Positions 53,625-62,701 of a stretch of DNA of 64,000 bases are shown in pieces. The notes beneath the pieces were generated by a model. The model saw nothing but the letters and a program-made list of their open reading frames with translations. It ran no database searches and was not told where the DNA came from. The stretch spans positions 186,001-250,000 of the forward strand of contig CAWGSP010000001.1 in assembly GCA_963825335.1 (NCBI GenBank). The letters are read 5' to 3'. Source of the stretch: Methanobacterium_B sp963825335 (GTDB taxonomy: Archaea > Methanobacteriota > Methanobacteria > Methanobacteriales > Methanobacteriaceae). The position numbers and the translations under genes were made by a program. Numbering within the stretch: position 1 is the stretch's first letter; each line of letters starts with the position of its first letter.

Positions 53625-54881
53625 TTAGGGTCTTAGATTTTTTTCTTTTTTTGAAGCTTTATTTTTTAGTATTTTTAGTGTGTTAAATAGTATTTATCTT
53701 TGATTTCTAAAAATACATTTGTTAATATATTTTTTAATTAAAATGGGCCTTCTAAACCATTAAATTTAAATAATTGTGCTTACATATATTTATTTGGTCA
53801 TAAAAATGAAGCATCATCTAAATTATAGTAAAGAAGACCCAAACTATATCTTGTTGGGTAAAATATTTAAAATTATCGGTTCAAGAAAATCAAACACAAT
53901 AATGGCTTCAAAAGGCATTAAAAATGTTAATATGATGATTTTATCTATTAAAATTGTTTTTATAGCCATATTTTTTAATACAACAATGGAATTTGTTGTT
54001 CAAGAACTAAAAAGAGATAAACGTTTGCGTAAATTTTTTGAAATTTCAGAAGTTCCAGATGCTCTTCAAATTTCCGAATTTTTAGGAAGATTTGAATCCG
54101 ATACATACGTTAAAATCGTAAATGGCATTTTATTAAACACTAAACCATTAAAAAGACGTGGAAAGTTGACATTTATTGTTGATGCGACTCCTGTAGATTT
54201 GGATTACAATGTTAAGCGTAAAACACGTTCTAAAAAATATCTTGCAAAACGGGATCTCAAATGGAGTTATTCATCTTCCTATGGTTTTTATATAGGATTT
54301 AAGGCAACTATTGTTATAGAACAGAAGTCAGCAATGCCTGTTGCAATTATTATCCATTCTGGAGCTCCACATGATTCACGAATTTTCTCAGAAATAATGG
54401 AAAACCTGCAAAAACGGAGAATAATCAGAAAAAACGACACAATAATATTTGACAGAGGATATTACAGCTACAAAAACTACCAAATCGGCATATCCAAATA
54501 TAAAATCGTTCCTTTAATATTTCCAAAAGAAAATTTCAAAATCCAAAAACTAAAAGACAAATTAACCTATCCATTACGCGTATTTAACAATAAAAACACA
54601 GAAAAACAATCAAAAAAACTGTATCAAAAATTAACACGGGAGTTATTATTAAAAATAAGCAAATGGAAAAAATACAAACCAATCCGGGGCAAAATCGAAG
54701 ACTTTTTCAAATTATGCAAATCAGGATTAAGCCTGAAGAGATTACACAAATATACACCCGAATCAGCTAAAAGAACCACCATATTAATTGTATTTTTAGC
54801 AGGACTCATCACAACAACCGGTTACAACACCAAAACAGCCCTACAAAAACTCGCAGAAACCTAAAAAATCTAAGACCCTAA
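53625..54881 (+). mobile_element. Intact insertion sequence with 19-bp inverted ends
   Basis: The ends are TTAGGGTCTTAGATTTTTT at 53625-53643 and its exact inverse at 54863-54881. A direct repeat ATTACAT flanks it at 53618-53624 and 54882-54888, a 7-bp target duplication. Total length is 1,257 bp with one transposase gene. The perfect ends, intact gene and clean duplication indicate recent insertion. The family is a DDE element, not assigned further. Confidence 0.9.
53776..54864 (+). CDS. DDE transposase
   Basis: The reading frame of 362 residues (352 if the ATG at 53806 is used, which I prefer because the extra residues look non-coding) is uninterrupted. Catalytic candidates are the Asp in LTFIVDATPVD, the Asp of FDRGYYSYKNY and the Glu of GKIEDFFKL near the C-terminus, the order of IS4/IS5-type enzymes. 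The C-terminus runs to within 17 bases of the right end of the element. Confidence 0.88.
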   Translation: MLTYIYLVIKMKHHLNYSKEDPNYILLGKIFKIIGSRKSNTIMASKGIKNVNMMILSIKIVFIAIFFNTTMEFVVQELKRDKRLRKFFEISEVPDALQISEFLGRFESDTYVKIVNGILLNTKPLKRRGKLTFIVDATPVDLDYNVKRKTRSKKYLAKRDLKWSYSSSYGFYIGFKATIVIEQKSAMPVAIIIHSGAPHDSRIFSEIMENLQKRRIIRKNDTIIFDRGYYSYKNYQIGISKYKIVPLIFPKENFKIQKLKDKLTYPLRVFNNKNTEKQSKKLYQKLTRELLLKISKWKKYKPIRGKIEDFFKLCKSGLSLKRLHKYTPESAKRTTILIVFLAGLITTTGYNTKTALQKLAET

Positions 54882-54963
54882 ATTACATTTGATCGAAAAT
54901 ACAAAACAAAAATTCATGGTTTGGAACTGACAATAAATCTTGGTATAACTAAATGGTCAAAAA

Positions 54964-55407
54964 ATGTCAAAAAAACTAGTATTGAAGGGTACTTACTGTC
55001 TTATAATCCAATTGAAAAAAGATTCACGTATTGAAATTGGAAAGCTTGGATTATTAAATTTTGATAAGGGTTATTATGTATACGTGGGTTCTGCTCTTAA
55101 CTCCCTTGAGGCTAGACTCGAGAGGCATTTGAAAACCGAGAAAAAACTGTTTTGGCATGTTGACTATCTTTTAGCCGATCCAAACGCTGAGTTGGATGAA
55201 ATTGTGTATGCTGTAGACGATCGTAAATGGGAATGTAACATTGCCTTGGATATCTCTTGGAAGGGAGATGGGATCAAAAAGTTTGGTTGCTCCGACTGTA
55301 AATGCGATTCTCATCTATTCCGTTTTGATGATGTTGAAACCTCATTTATAGCGTGTGTAAATTCCTTCAAAAGGTTATCGTTAACACCGCAATTCAGGAG
55401 GATTTAA
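54964..55407 (+). CDS. DUF123 GIY-YIG-like endonuclease
   Basis: The 147-residue protein has a GIY-YIG-type core: GTYCLIIQL, YYVYVGSALNSLEARLERHL near residue 35-55 with the Tyr/Arg motif, WHVDYLLAD, and a Cys-rich end GCSDCKCDSHLFRF. DUF123 proteins are common in methanogens and thermophiles; a nuclease activity is inferred. It begins 76 bases after the right repeat of the insertion sequence. Confidence 0.82.
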   Translation: MSKKLVLKGTYCLIIQLKKDSRIEIGKLGLLNFDKGYYVYVGSALNSLEARLERHLKTEKKLFWHVDYLLADPNAELDEIVYAVDDRKWECNIALDISWKGDGIKKFGCSDCKCDSHLFRFDDVETSFIACVNSFKRLSLTPQFRRI

Positions 55408-55617
55408 TAGTAGACAAATAGAAGCAGTATCCTGTAAATTTTGAACGGATTATTTGCTATCCATGGGTTTACATATCTCCCAAATGTTTTTATAAAATTT
55501 CCGATTTCAGAACATCCTAATGGGTTTTTTGTTCGAAATGTTTAGGTTTTTTTTATTGTTGTTACGCTCCTTCATAATAAGAATAAGGGAAGTGAATGAT
55601 TGTAAAAAAATTTTTTG

Positions 55618-56415
55618 TTATTGATATTTCCTGAAAAATTCATCAAATTCATCGATTTGCATTGGTTCGGGAATTACAAAGTCTTGGTTTGTGTATACTG
55701 AATTTGCAAGTTTTCGGTATAGTTGTGCCTGTTCAGATTCTGGAAATTTTTCTAGAACAGTTTTAGCATCTATTTCACTCTTTTGTACCATTTCATCTCG
55801 AGGTATAATTCCTATAACCCTGCTTCCAACCTTTTCAGCAAATTCCTGTACAATCTCAAGTTCGTTCTCAATTCCTCGGCAGTTACATATTATACCACCA
55901 AGACAACCCTTGAGCTTTTTTATGCCTTTACATATGTTGTTAGCAGCGTATAAGGCCATGTACTCTCCGGATGTTACTATGTAAACTTCTTCTGCGAAGT
56001 TTTCACGTAAAGGGGCTGCGAATCCCCCGCATACAACATCTCCCAGTACATCGTAAATTATCAAGTCCAGTTCATCTGAAAAAACTTCCAGATTTTCAAG
56101 GAGGTTCATTGCAACGATCACGCCACGACCTGCACATCCCACACCTGGCTCCGGCCCTCCGGATTCTGCACATCCCACGTTACCATATCCCCTAAACATT
56201 ATATCATCGATGGTTGGAGATTTATTAGTTTTTAAAATATCAAGTATTGTGGGTATTCTTTTACCCACCAATGTACGTGTAGTGTCTGCTTTAGGATCAC
56301 ATCCTATTACAAGCACATTTTTATCCTCTGAATGGGAAGCTGCGATATTTGATACAATGGTGGATTTACCAATCCCTCCCTTACCATATATGGCGATTTT
56401 TTTGGTTTTACTCAT
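55618..56415 (-). CDS. cfbC: F430 reductive cyclase ATPase component
   Basis: CfbC is the NifH-like reductase of the enzyme that cyclises Ni-sirohydrochlorin a,c-diamide in coenzyme F430 synthesis. The 265-residue protein has the P-loop YGKGGIGKST (residues 10-19), the two [4Fe-4S] Cys in GVGCAGRGV and DVVCGGFAA (about 94 and 129), and CDPKADTT. Its length and divergence from true NifH match the F430 member. The start overlaps the stop of the CBS gene by eight bases (ATGAGTAA). CfbD is not in the window. Confidence 0.88.
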   Translation of the reverse strand: MSKTKKIAIYGKGGIGKSTIVSNIAASHSEDKNVLVIGCDPKADTTRTLVGKRIPTILDILKTNKSPTIDDIMFRGYGNVGCAESGGPEPGVGCAGRGVIVAMNLLENLEVFSDELDLIIYDVLGDVVCGGFAAPLRENFAEEVYIVTSGEYMALYAANNICKGIKKLKGCLGGIICNCRGIENELEIVQEFAEKVGSRVIGIIPRDEMVQKSEIDAKTVLEKFPESEQAQLYRKLANSVYTNQDFVIPEPMQIDEFDEFFRKYQ

Positions 56416-56887
56416 CCCCTCTCACCATTGCACCGATGATGTCACCTCTGGTAACTATGCCTATTAATTTACCCTCATCATTAACCACAGGCAGCCTGTT
56501 GATCTTGTGTGATTCCATTAGTTTGGCTGCATGTTCTATATCAATATCGGGACCCACTGATATGACCTTCCTAGTCATTATCTGATCTATCACTGTTGAT
56601 CCTGCCTTTTGCATGTCTTCGGCTATTTCGTCGAGTCCATACTTCATTCTTACGGGTAGTTCGATCAGATCAAAGGGTGCAGGTAGTAGTAGGTTTAAGT
56701 TTGGTGAGTGTAGTTCGAGGAGTTTCATTATGTCCCCTTCACTTATCACACCTACAACTCTGTTTTCATCGTTAACAACAGGAGCTCCACTTATTCTATT
56801 TTCCCTGAAAGATTGTGCTACGTCTACAATTTTATCCAGTTCATTAAATTTTATTACATCCTTCTGCATTGCATCTTTAATCTGCAT
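56408..56887 (-). CDS. Tandem CBS-domain protein
   Basis: The 159-residue protein is two CBS modules, residues 1-60 (AQSFRENRISGAPVVND-type) and 90-155 (AAKLMESHKINRLPVVND), each with the GVISEGDI or GIVTRGDI strand. CBS pairs bind adenine nucleotides or SAM and often regulate partners. It overlaps cfbC, so it may tune F430 synthesis, but this is inferred from coupling alone. The start has AGGAGTTGATTAG upstream. Confidence 0.85.
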   Translation of the reverse strand: MQIKDAMQKDVIKFNELDKIVDVAQSFRENRISGAPVVNDENRVVGVISEGDIMKLLELHSPNLNLLLPAPFDLIELPVRMKYGLDEIAEDMQKAGSTVIDQIMTRKVISVGPDIDIEHAAKLMESHKINRLPVVNDEGKLIGIVTRGDIIGAMVRGDE

Positions 56888-57052
56888 CTAATCAACTCCT
56901 TTTAACATATCATTGGATCATTTTAAAGTCTTGAATCATCGATATTTCTGGGTACATTGTAAAAATTTAGTTTATGTTTGGTTTTCCTACTACATTTGTT
57001 TTGTTGTTATTGGTTTTTTTTGCATAACAAATTATTTTGAACAGTAAAAAAT

Positions 57053-58342
57053 TCAAGTCCCATTTAGGTTATTTCTTTTTATGCTTTTATAAACAATATC
57101 ATTTGGTCTTACCTTTTCTTCAACACTTATGGCGACGTTTTGTCCCTTTAACCCCTTCTCAATGTTTATTCCATCTATTTGAATGGATTTTACCTTCATT
57201 TTTATGGATCCTGTGGTATTGCCCTGTATGATTATCTCTTCTCCAACTTTCAGGTCGTGCCATAGTCTTATTTCTGCTGCGCTGACTTTTTGATAGTAGT
57301 TCACGACTTCCCCAATGTCCTTCTTGATGGAAGTTGATTGGTTGGCTTTGCTGGTCAGATATGGCATTTTAAAAAAGAATCCTGTATCAAATCCTCTGTT
57401 AAAAACTTTTCCAAGTTCGTTAAGCCATTTTTCGGCGCGTTGTTTGTGTTCGTTTGAATACCAGTTACCATTTTCGTAATCTTTAACTGCTTGGCTGTAA
57501 ACCTTGGTTACGGTTGCCACATAATCTGCAGATCTTGCTCTACCCTCTATCTTGAATGATTTTACACCTGCTTCTAGAAGTTCTGGTATATGTTCTACCA
57601 TGCACAGATCCTTGGGGCTCAGGATGTGGGTTGGTGCTGATATCTGGTTGGGTTGTCCAGGATATGATGAATTATCAGTTTCATTGGTTAGGTTTCCATG
57701 TTCAGTATTAAGTATAAATTCTTCATTATCTTCTGATATAATTTTCCACTGTTTTCTACATGGTTGAAGACATTCTCCACAATTTGCACCTTTATTGTAC
57801 AGGTGGGAGCTTAGTAAACATCTTCCTGAAATTGCCATGCACATAGCACCGTGTACAAATACTTCTATTTCTATGTCTGTTGCATCCGCAATTGTTTTTA
57901 TTTCTGTGAGGGAGAGTTCTCTTGATAGTATCACCCTCGTAACTCCAAGTTCTTTCAGTACTTTTAAGGCTTCACTGTTGCATAAATTAGTTTGAACACT
58001 CATATGAACGGGTATATTATTTTCGCTGGCTATTTTAACCGCACCAAGATCGGATACTATGACTGCGTCAGCTTCTGATGCTTTGATTCGCGGCATCAAA
58101 TCTTTCCAAGCATTTATGTCTTGTTCCTTCATCACGGTGTTGGTACATACGTACAGTTTAACACCAAGGTCATGGCAGTGCTTTACAACGTATTCCAAGT
58201 CATTCATAGAAAAGTTGGCTGCATTTGCACGCATATTGTATCCTTGGATACCGATGTAAACAGAATCTGCTCCATTATTTATTGCTGAATTCAATGATGA
58301 CATGTCCTTTGCAGGTGAGAGTATTTCAACGATAGTAACCAC
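57053..58342 (-). CDS. U32-family peptidase-like protein
   Basis: The 429-residue protein shows the U32 family pattern: EILSPAKDMSSLNSAINNGAD near the start, VIVSDLGAVKIA, and the Cys region GAMCMAISGRCLLSS and NCGECLQPCRKQW near 170-205, which may bind an iron-sulfur cluster. A C-terminal beta domain follows (350-429). Bacterial relatives modify rRNA (RlhA) or ubiquinone; archaeal members have no known job. The gene stands alone between CBS and purF. Confidence 0.82.
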   Translation of the reverse strand: MVTIVEILSPAKDMSSLNSAINNGADSVYIGIQGYNMRANAANFSMNDLEYVVKHCHDLGVKLYVCTNTVMKEQDINAWKDLMPRIKASEADAVIVSDLGAVKIASENNIPVHMSVQTNLCNSEALKVLKELGVTRVILSRELSLTEIKTIADATDIEIEVFVHGAMCMAISGRCLLSSHLYNKGANCGECLQPCRKQWKIISEDNEEFILNTEHGNLTNETDNSSYPGQPNQISAPTHILSPKDLCMVEHIPELLEAGVKSFKIEGRARSADYVATVTKVYSQAVKDYENGNWYSNEHKQRAEKWLNELGKVFNRGFDTGFFFKMPYLTSKANQSTSIKKDIGEVVNYYQKVSAAEIRLWHDLKVGEEIIIQGNTTGSIKMKVKSIQIDGINIEKGLKGQNVAISVEEKVRPNDIVYKSIKRNNLNGT

Positions 58343-58411
58343 CTTGGAAAATATTTTGGTTTAATAGTAAAAAATAGTAATTAATGATCTGTTTCAGTTT
58401 GTAACAGTAAA

Positions 58412-59812
58412 TTAGCACCTGTTTAGTTGATATTTTTTCAGATCTTTTGGGAGTGTTGTTGGATATTCCCCTGTAAGACATCCTACACATAAATTTCCGT
58501 CTTCAATGCCTATGCATTCGATCAGTGAATCTATACTTAAGTATCCCAATGAGTCCACACCCAGTATTTTCTTTATTTCCTCACTTTCTTTATCTGATGC
58601 TATGAGCTCTTTTTTGGTCGCCATTGCAATACCGTAATAACACGGTGATACTATTGGTGGACAGCCTACGCGTAGATGTATTTCCTTGGCGCCTGCTTCC
58701 CTCAAAACTTTGACTAATGACTTTGATGTGGTTCCCCTTACTACACTGTCGTCTACCAGTACTATGCTTTTTCCTTCCAGCTCTGATTTGATAGGATTCA
58801 TTTTGAGTCTTACAGATGTTTCACGTTCTTCTTGAGTTGGCATGATAAACGTTCTTCCAACGTAACGGTTTTTCAGCAGTCCTTCAGCATAACCCAGCCC
58901 AGATTCTCTCGAATATCCGATTGCTGCAGTTATTGCAGAATCAGGGACAGGCATGACAACATCAGCATCTGCCGGGAACTCTCTTGAAAGGGCCTTCCCT
59001 ATGTTCAATCTGACATTATAAACAGATTTTCCGTCTAAAATACTGTCTGGACGTGCAAAATAAACATATTCAAACATACAGTGAGCTCTTCGCGGTTTCT
59101 GATCGTCTGGTAGTTTGTAACTCGTGATCTCTCCATTTATATGCATTATTTCGCCAGGTTCAACATCACGATAATATTTTGCACCCACCACATCAAACGC
59201 AACTGTTTCTGAAGCAACCAATATCACATCTTCCATTTTACCAACAGAAAGAGGTTTAATGCCGCTAGGATCTCTGACAACAAAAAGATCATCGTTTACC
59301 AGTATTACTAAAGAATAAGACCCAATAAGCACTTTTGTTATGTTTTTAATCGCTTCAACCATGTCAGATGTTTTAGTGTATTCCTCCTGGAGGAGGTGAC
59401 ATATTACTTCTGAGTCTGTTGTTGATTTGAAAGAATATCCCAAGAGTTCCAGTTTATTGTGCAGTTCCATGGAGTTGATGATATCCCCATTATGGGCTAT
59501 TGCTATTGTTCCCAATTCAAATTTAGTGAAAAATGGTTGGGAATTTTCTATTTTTGATTTACCTGTAGTTGAATATCTTACATGGCCGATGCCCACATGA
59601 CCGTCTATTCCTTCCATGTTTCCATTGTTGAAAACATCACAGACAAGACCCATGCCGCGAAATGTTCGTACTTCTTCGCCATCATATGCAGATATGCCTG
59701 CAGATTCTTGTCCTCTATGCTGCAGCGCGTATAATCCATAATATATTTGGCGTGAAATGTTCACAGACTTTTTACAAGAATATGCCCCTACAATACCGCA
59801 TTTATCCCTCAA
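58412..59812 (-). CDS. purF: Amidophosphoribosyltransferase
   Basis: PurF makes phosphoribosylamine from PRPP and glutamine, the first step of purine synthesis. The 466-residue protein starts M-R-D-K-C-G-I-V-G, so removal of a short propeptide exposes Cys5 as the N-terminal nucleophile. The PRPP motif VLVDDSVVRGTTS is near residue 357. The iron-sulfur type Cys residues (CPPIVSPCYYG and NLCVGCLTGEYP) are present. A TATA-like stretch on the minus strand near 59873-59886 fits its promoter. Confidence 0.95.
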   Translation of the reverse strand: MRDKCGIVGAYSCKKSVNISRQIYYGLYALQHRGQESAGISAYDGEEVRTFRGMGLVCDVFNNGNMEGIDGHVGIGHVRYSTTGKSKIENSQPFFTKFELGTIAIAHNGDIINSMELHNKLELLGYSFKSTTDSEVICHLLQEEYTKTSDMVEAIKNITKVLIGSYSLVILVNDDLFVVRDPSGIKPLSVGKMEDVILVASETVAFDVVGAKYYRDVEPGEIMHINGEITSYKLPDDQKPRRAHCMFEYVYFARPDSILDGKSVYNVRLNIGKALSREFPADADVVMPVPDSAITAAIGYSRESGLGYAEGLLKNRYVGRTFIMPTQEERETSVRLKMNPIKSELEGKSIVLVDDSVVRGTTSKSLVKVLREAGAKEIHLRVGCPPIVSPCYYGIAMATKKELIASDKESEEIKKILGVDSLGYLSIDSLIECIGIEDGNLCVGCLTGEYPTTLPKDLKKYQLNRC

Positions 59813-59932
59813 TTGAAAATCTCCCTGACATTATCGAGATAATAATTATTCGAATGATTATCTAAATAAATCATTTATTAATATATATGAGCTGAAAATT
59901 AGATCAATAAACATTATTATATTTTAATATAT

Positions 59933-60823
59933 TTATTCTTTAAGCTGATTTTGGTTCTGTTTTTCATCGGGTAATTCTTCCTTCAGATCTTCGATCTTAG
60001 AATCATAAAAAATTAAAACCGCTCTTATTATATTTAACCATTCTTTAGCAGCTTCTTTAGAAGGTGCTGCTATGTAACCCTGTCCTATAACAATTTTTTC
60101 GGGTTTAAATTCATTGGATATAAAATAAATTTGTTCTTCATCATTCAATTTTTCGTTAAATGATTCTTTCCAAAGTTCGTTAACTGAGAATCTTTCATAA
60201 ATCTTTTTAGCTTTAATGAGTTGATATTTATTTTTAATATCTACATATTGCTGTTTAGCATTTTTAAGCTCATCAGCTGTTATTGAGAGGTTTTCAGTTA
60301 ATTTCTCTGATGAATCTGATAATTCCTTATTTAAGGTACTGAGTTTCTGGTTTTCAGTCTCGAGATTATTTTTTTCTCGGTTCAATAAAGCTATATTTTC
60401 CTGGGATTTTTTCAGTTTTTTATCGAGTTCCCGGAATTTATGTAAATTTGCAATAGAAGTAAGACCCGTCCTAATTATGGCGTTTTTAATCTCTTTCCTT
60501 ATTATGGATGGATCCAAGTACTCAACATCATGGCCAAATGGAAATTTCATACGTTCCACATGTCCAACTTGATTTTTTAGACATTTTTTAAACTTCTCAG
60601 CAAGTTCTCTACCTGGTGCATCTACATCTGTTGCTATCAGGACAATGTCTGCACCCTGAACAGCTTTTTTAGCTATTTCAGGGTTAGTTGTTGGGATTAT
60701 GGAGGATATGGTGATGTGGTATTCCGCACCTAGGGCTATGTTCTGCATTGCCCTGGAAACTATTTCCACATCAGAAGCACCTTCCACAATGATCCTAACA
60801 TCTATTGGATTAATCGCATCCAT
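59933..60823 (-). CDS. Toprim-domain protein with coiled coil
   Basis: The 296-residue protein begins with a Toprim domain: IIVEGASDVEIVSRAM (the conserved Glu near residue 14) and LIATDVDAPGREL (the Asp-x-Asp pair near 82-84). Residues 130-205 form a coiled coil rich in Leu, Lys and Asn, and the C-terminal third has no motif I know. It has been called DnaG/primase-like, but a primase or topoisomerase core is absent. It directly follows the L37e and Lsm genes, an association seen in methanogens, suggesting RNA-related work. Confidence 0.75.
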   Translation of the reverse strand: MDAINPIDVRIIVEGASDVEIVSRAMQNIALGAEYHITISSIIPTTNPEIAKKAVQGADIVLIATDVDAPGRELAEKFKKCLKNQVGHVERMKFPFGHDVEYLDPSIIRKEIKNAIIRTGLTSIANLHKFRELDKKLKKSQENIALLNREKNNLETENQKLSTLNKELSDSSEKLTENLSITADELKNAKQQYVDIKNKYQLIKAKKIYERFSVNELWKESFNEKLNDEEQIYFISNEFKPEKIVIGQGYIAAPSKEAAKEWLNIIRAVLIFYDSKIEDLKEELPDEKQNQNQLKE

Positions 60824-61006
60824 TTATTTCAACCTGAGACCATTAAGTTTCTTGTTCTGCCAACTGTAAGTCCTGATCTTACTAGATCTTCCAAATCCAC
60901 ATGCTGCGCAGTATTTTTTACGTGCGTTGTAAGAGTTTTTACCACAACGCCTACACCTGATATGTGTTTTTTTGTTACGCTTACCAAATGATGGTGTTCC
61001 TTTCAT
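60824..61006 (-). CDS. rpl37e: 50S ribosomal protein L37e
   Basis: The 60-residue protein has the zinc-ribbon Cys pairs CRRCGK and CAACGFG and the N-terminal GTPSFGKRNKKTHI, all L37e landmarks. It binds 23S rRNA. It lies between lsm and the Toprim gene on the same strand, with the stop directly before the next ATG. Confidence 0.96.
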   Translation of the reverse strand: MKGTPSFGKRNKKTHIRCRRCGKNSYNARKKYCAACGFGRSSKIRTYSWQNKKLNGLRLK

Positions 61007-61062
61007 TATTCTGTCCTCCGTGATCTTGAATATATTTAGTCGAGTTAGTTGGATTTATTGTT

Positions 61063-61305
61063 CTATACGGGAGATATATAAACTATATTGTCCCCTCTTA
61101 TGAGGACGATTCCTAACCTTTTTGATGTTTCGCCGTTATCTAATTCTTCGGCTTCGTTTAATACTAAATTCATATGCATGTCAAAACTTTTCAAAAGTCC
61201 CCTGAACTCTCTTCCACCTTTCAGTTCAATCAATACTTGGGAGTTTAATGATTTGCCCAGTACATCTAAGGGCCTTGAAGTATTCAAATTCTTTTGTACA
61301 GTCAC
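61063..61305 (-). CDS. lsm: Sm-like RNA-binding protein (SmAP)
   Basis: The 80-residue protein has Sm1 (LIELKGGREFRGLLKSFDMHMNLVL) and Sm2 (GIVLIRGDNIVYI) motifs. Archaeal Sm proteins form heptamers that bind U-rich RNA. The first gene of the lsm-rpl37e-toprim group on the minus strand; such pairs are conserved in archaea. Confidence 0.96.
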   Translation of the reverse strand: MTVQKNLNTSRPLDVLGKSLNSQVLIELKGGREFRGLLKSFDMHMNLVLNEAEELDNGETSKRLGIVLIRGDNIVYISPV

Positions 61306-61447
61306 TGTATCACCTTTCCTATAACTTCATTGTTGGTTCGATTTATATTTAAATGTATCCGTTGGTAAATAATATAATATAAATGTTGCAATTAATCTTT
61401 TGATTCATTATTAAAAATATATTACTAAAAATGGGGATGTTATAAAA

Positions 61448-61924
61448 TTGAAGATAAGAAAACGATACCATCTTAAAAAGAAAATGTATAAAGAAGTGAA
61501 AAAACAGCTTGGAGAATATTCAACCATGTTGAAACCCAAGAGCAAGGTAGAAATACTCGAAACAGACCTTGAAGACATCATATTAATAGATGGTAATCCA
61601 ATGATAATGATGATAGACAACGAGCCATTTCCAACCGTCAAAGGGGCCCTTGAACTGGATATTCAGTCAAAATATGTTGTTGTAGATATGGGGGCAGTAA
61701 AATTTGTTATTAAAGGCGCCGACATCATGTCTCCAGGCATTACAGACGCTGACCCCAACATAAAAGAGGGAGATCTGGTCATAATAATTGAGGAAACACA
61801 TAGAAAACCATTAGCAACTGGAAGAAGCCTTATATCCGGGGTTGAAATGGTAGAAAATCGTGAGGGCAAAGCCGTGAAATCAATTCATCATATAGGTGAC
61901 GACTTATGGAATTTAGTTGTATGA
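61448..61924 (+). CDS. PUA-domain RNA-binding protein (MCTS1/Tma20-like)
   Basis: The 158-residue protein has an N-terminal DUF1947-type domain (1-75) and a C-terminal PUA domain (about 75-155), with KYVVVDMGAVKFVIKGADIMSPGI as its start. Eukaryotic relatives (MCT-1/Tma20) act in translation reinitiation. The start is TTG with GGGGATG at about eight bases. It diverges from lsm, separated by about 140 bases, so a shared control region is possible. Confidence 0.85.
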   Translation: MKIRKRYHLKKKMYKEVKKQLGEYSTMLKPKSKVEILETDLEDIILIDGNPMIMMIDNEPFPTVKGALELDIQSKYVVVDMGAVKFVIKGADIMSPGITDADPNIKEGDLVIIIEETHRKPLATGRSLISGVEMVENREGKAVKSIHHIGDDLWNLVV

Positions 61925-62006
61925 ATACTTGTAATAATGGTTTCAATTACCAAAAAAGGATCAGATCATGAACAACATTAATACTGTACCATCGGGGGCA
62001 TTTTAA

Positions 62007-62696
62007 ATGGCAAAACTTAGGACAGAATCTGGAAACATCATATCCAAAGAAGTGCATAAGGTAGGAATCTTGGCAATCGGATCCCACCTTGAAAATCATG
62101 GGGCAGCACTACCCATAGATACAGATTCAAAAATCGTATCTTACATAACACTTCAAGCTTCTCTGATAACCGGGGCGAAATTTCTTGGAATTCTTTACGC
62201 AGCAACAGAATATCCATATATCGATCACGGAGTACATCTGACACCAGAAGAACTGGTTGAGAAGCATATAATACCTACATTGATATCCGCAAAAAAATGT
62301 CTAGACCTCGACAGTGTTGTCCTTGTCAATGGTCACGGCGGGAATGTCCCGGTTAAAAATTATTTAGAAGAGTTAAATGAAAAAACCGGTCTCAACATAA
62401 CATTCAATAATAAAATAGTCGAAATTGAAGGTCCCCATGCAGGAACAGGAGAAATTTCAATGGCGGCGCTCTTAGGATTTTTAGATGAATCTAAATTAGA
62501 TGTGCACTGCAACTTCGATGATTATCCCGAAGTGGGTATGGTAGGTCTTGAAGAAGCTAGAATCAACGATAGTGGGATCGATAATTATGCGCTGGAGGTT
62601 GAAAAACTAGGTGTGTGTGTTGATCTTGTACTCGGCGAGTCTCTCCTTGAAACAGCCATTGCAAGTGTGATCGAAGACATTGAAGAAATATTATGA
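62007..62696 (+). CDS. arfB: Formylaminopyrimidine deformylase ArfB
   Basis: ArfB removes formate from the product of archaeal GTP cyclohydrolase III on the way to riboflavin and F420/F0. The 229-residue protein belongs to the creatininase family, with the metal ligands in HLENHGAALPIDTD near residue 30, ILYAATEYPYIDHGVH, VLVNGHGGNVPV near 110 and DHAGTGEIS-type region PHAGTGEISMAALLG. It ends six bases before the helicase gene, which converges with it. Confidence 0.9.
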   Translation: MAKLRTESGNIISKEVHKVGILAIGSHLENHGAALPIDTDSKIVSYITLQASLITGAKFLGILYAATEYPYIDHGVHLTPEELVEKHIIPTLISAKKCLDLDSVVLVNGHGGNVPVKNYLEELNEKTGLNITFNNKIVEIEGPHAGTGEISMAALLGFLDESKLDVHCNFDDYPEVGMVGLEEARINDSGIDNYALEVEKLGVCVDLVLGESLLETAIASVIEDIEEIL

Positions 62697-62701
62697 CATT
62701 G

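Noticed and set aside
55618..56415. Nitrogenase iron protein NifH
   Set aside because: Although it has the NifH fold and Cys pair, no nif genes are near and its divergent C-terminus fits the F430 protein CfbC.
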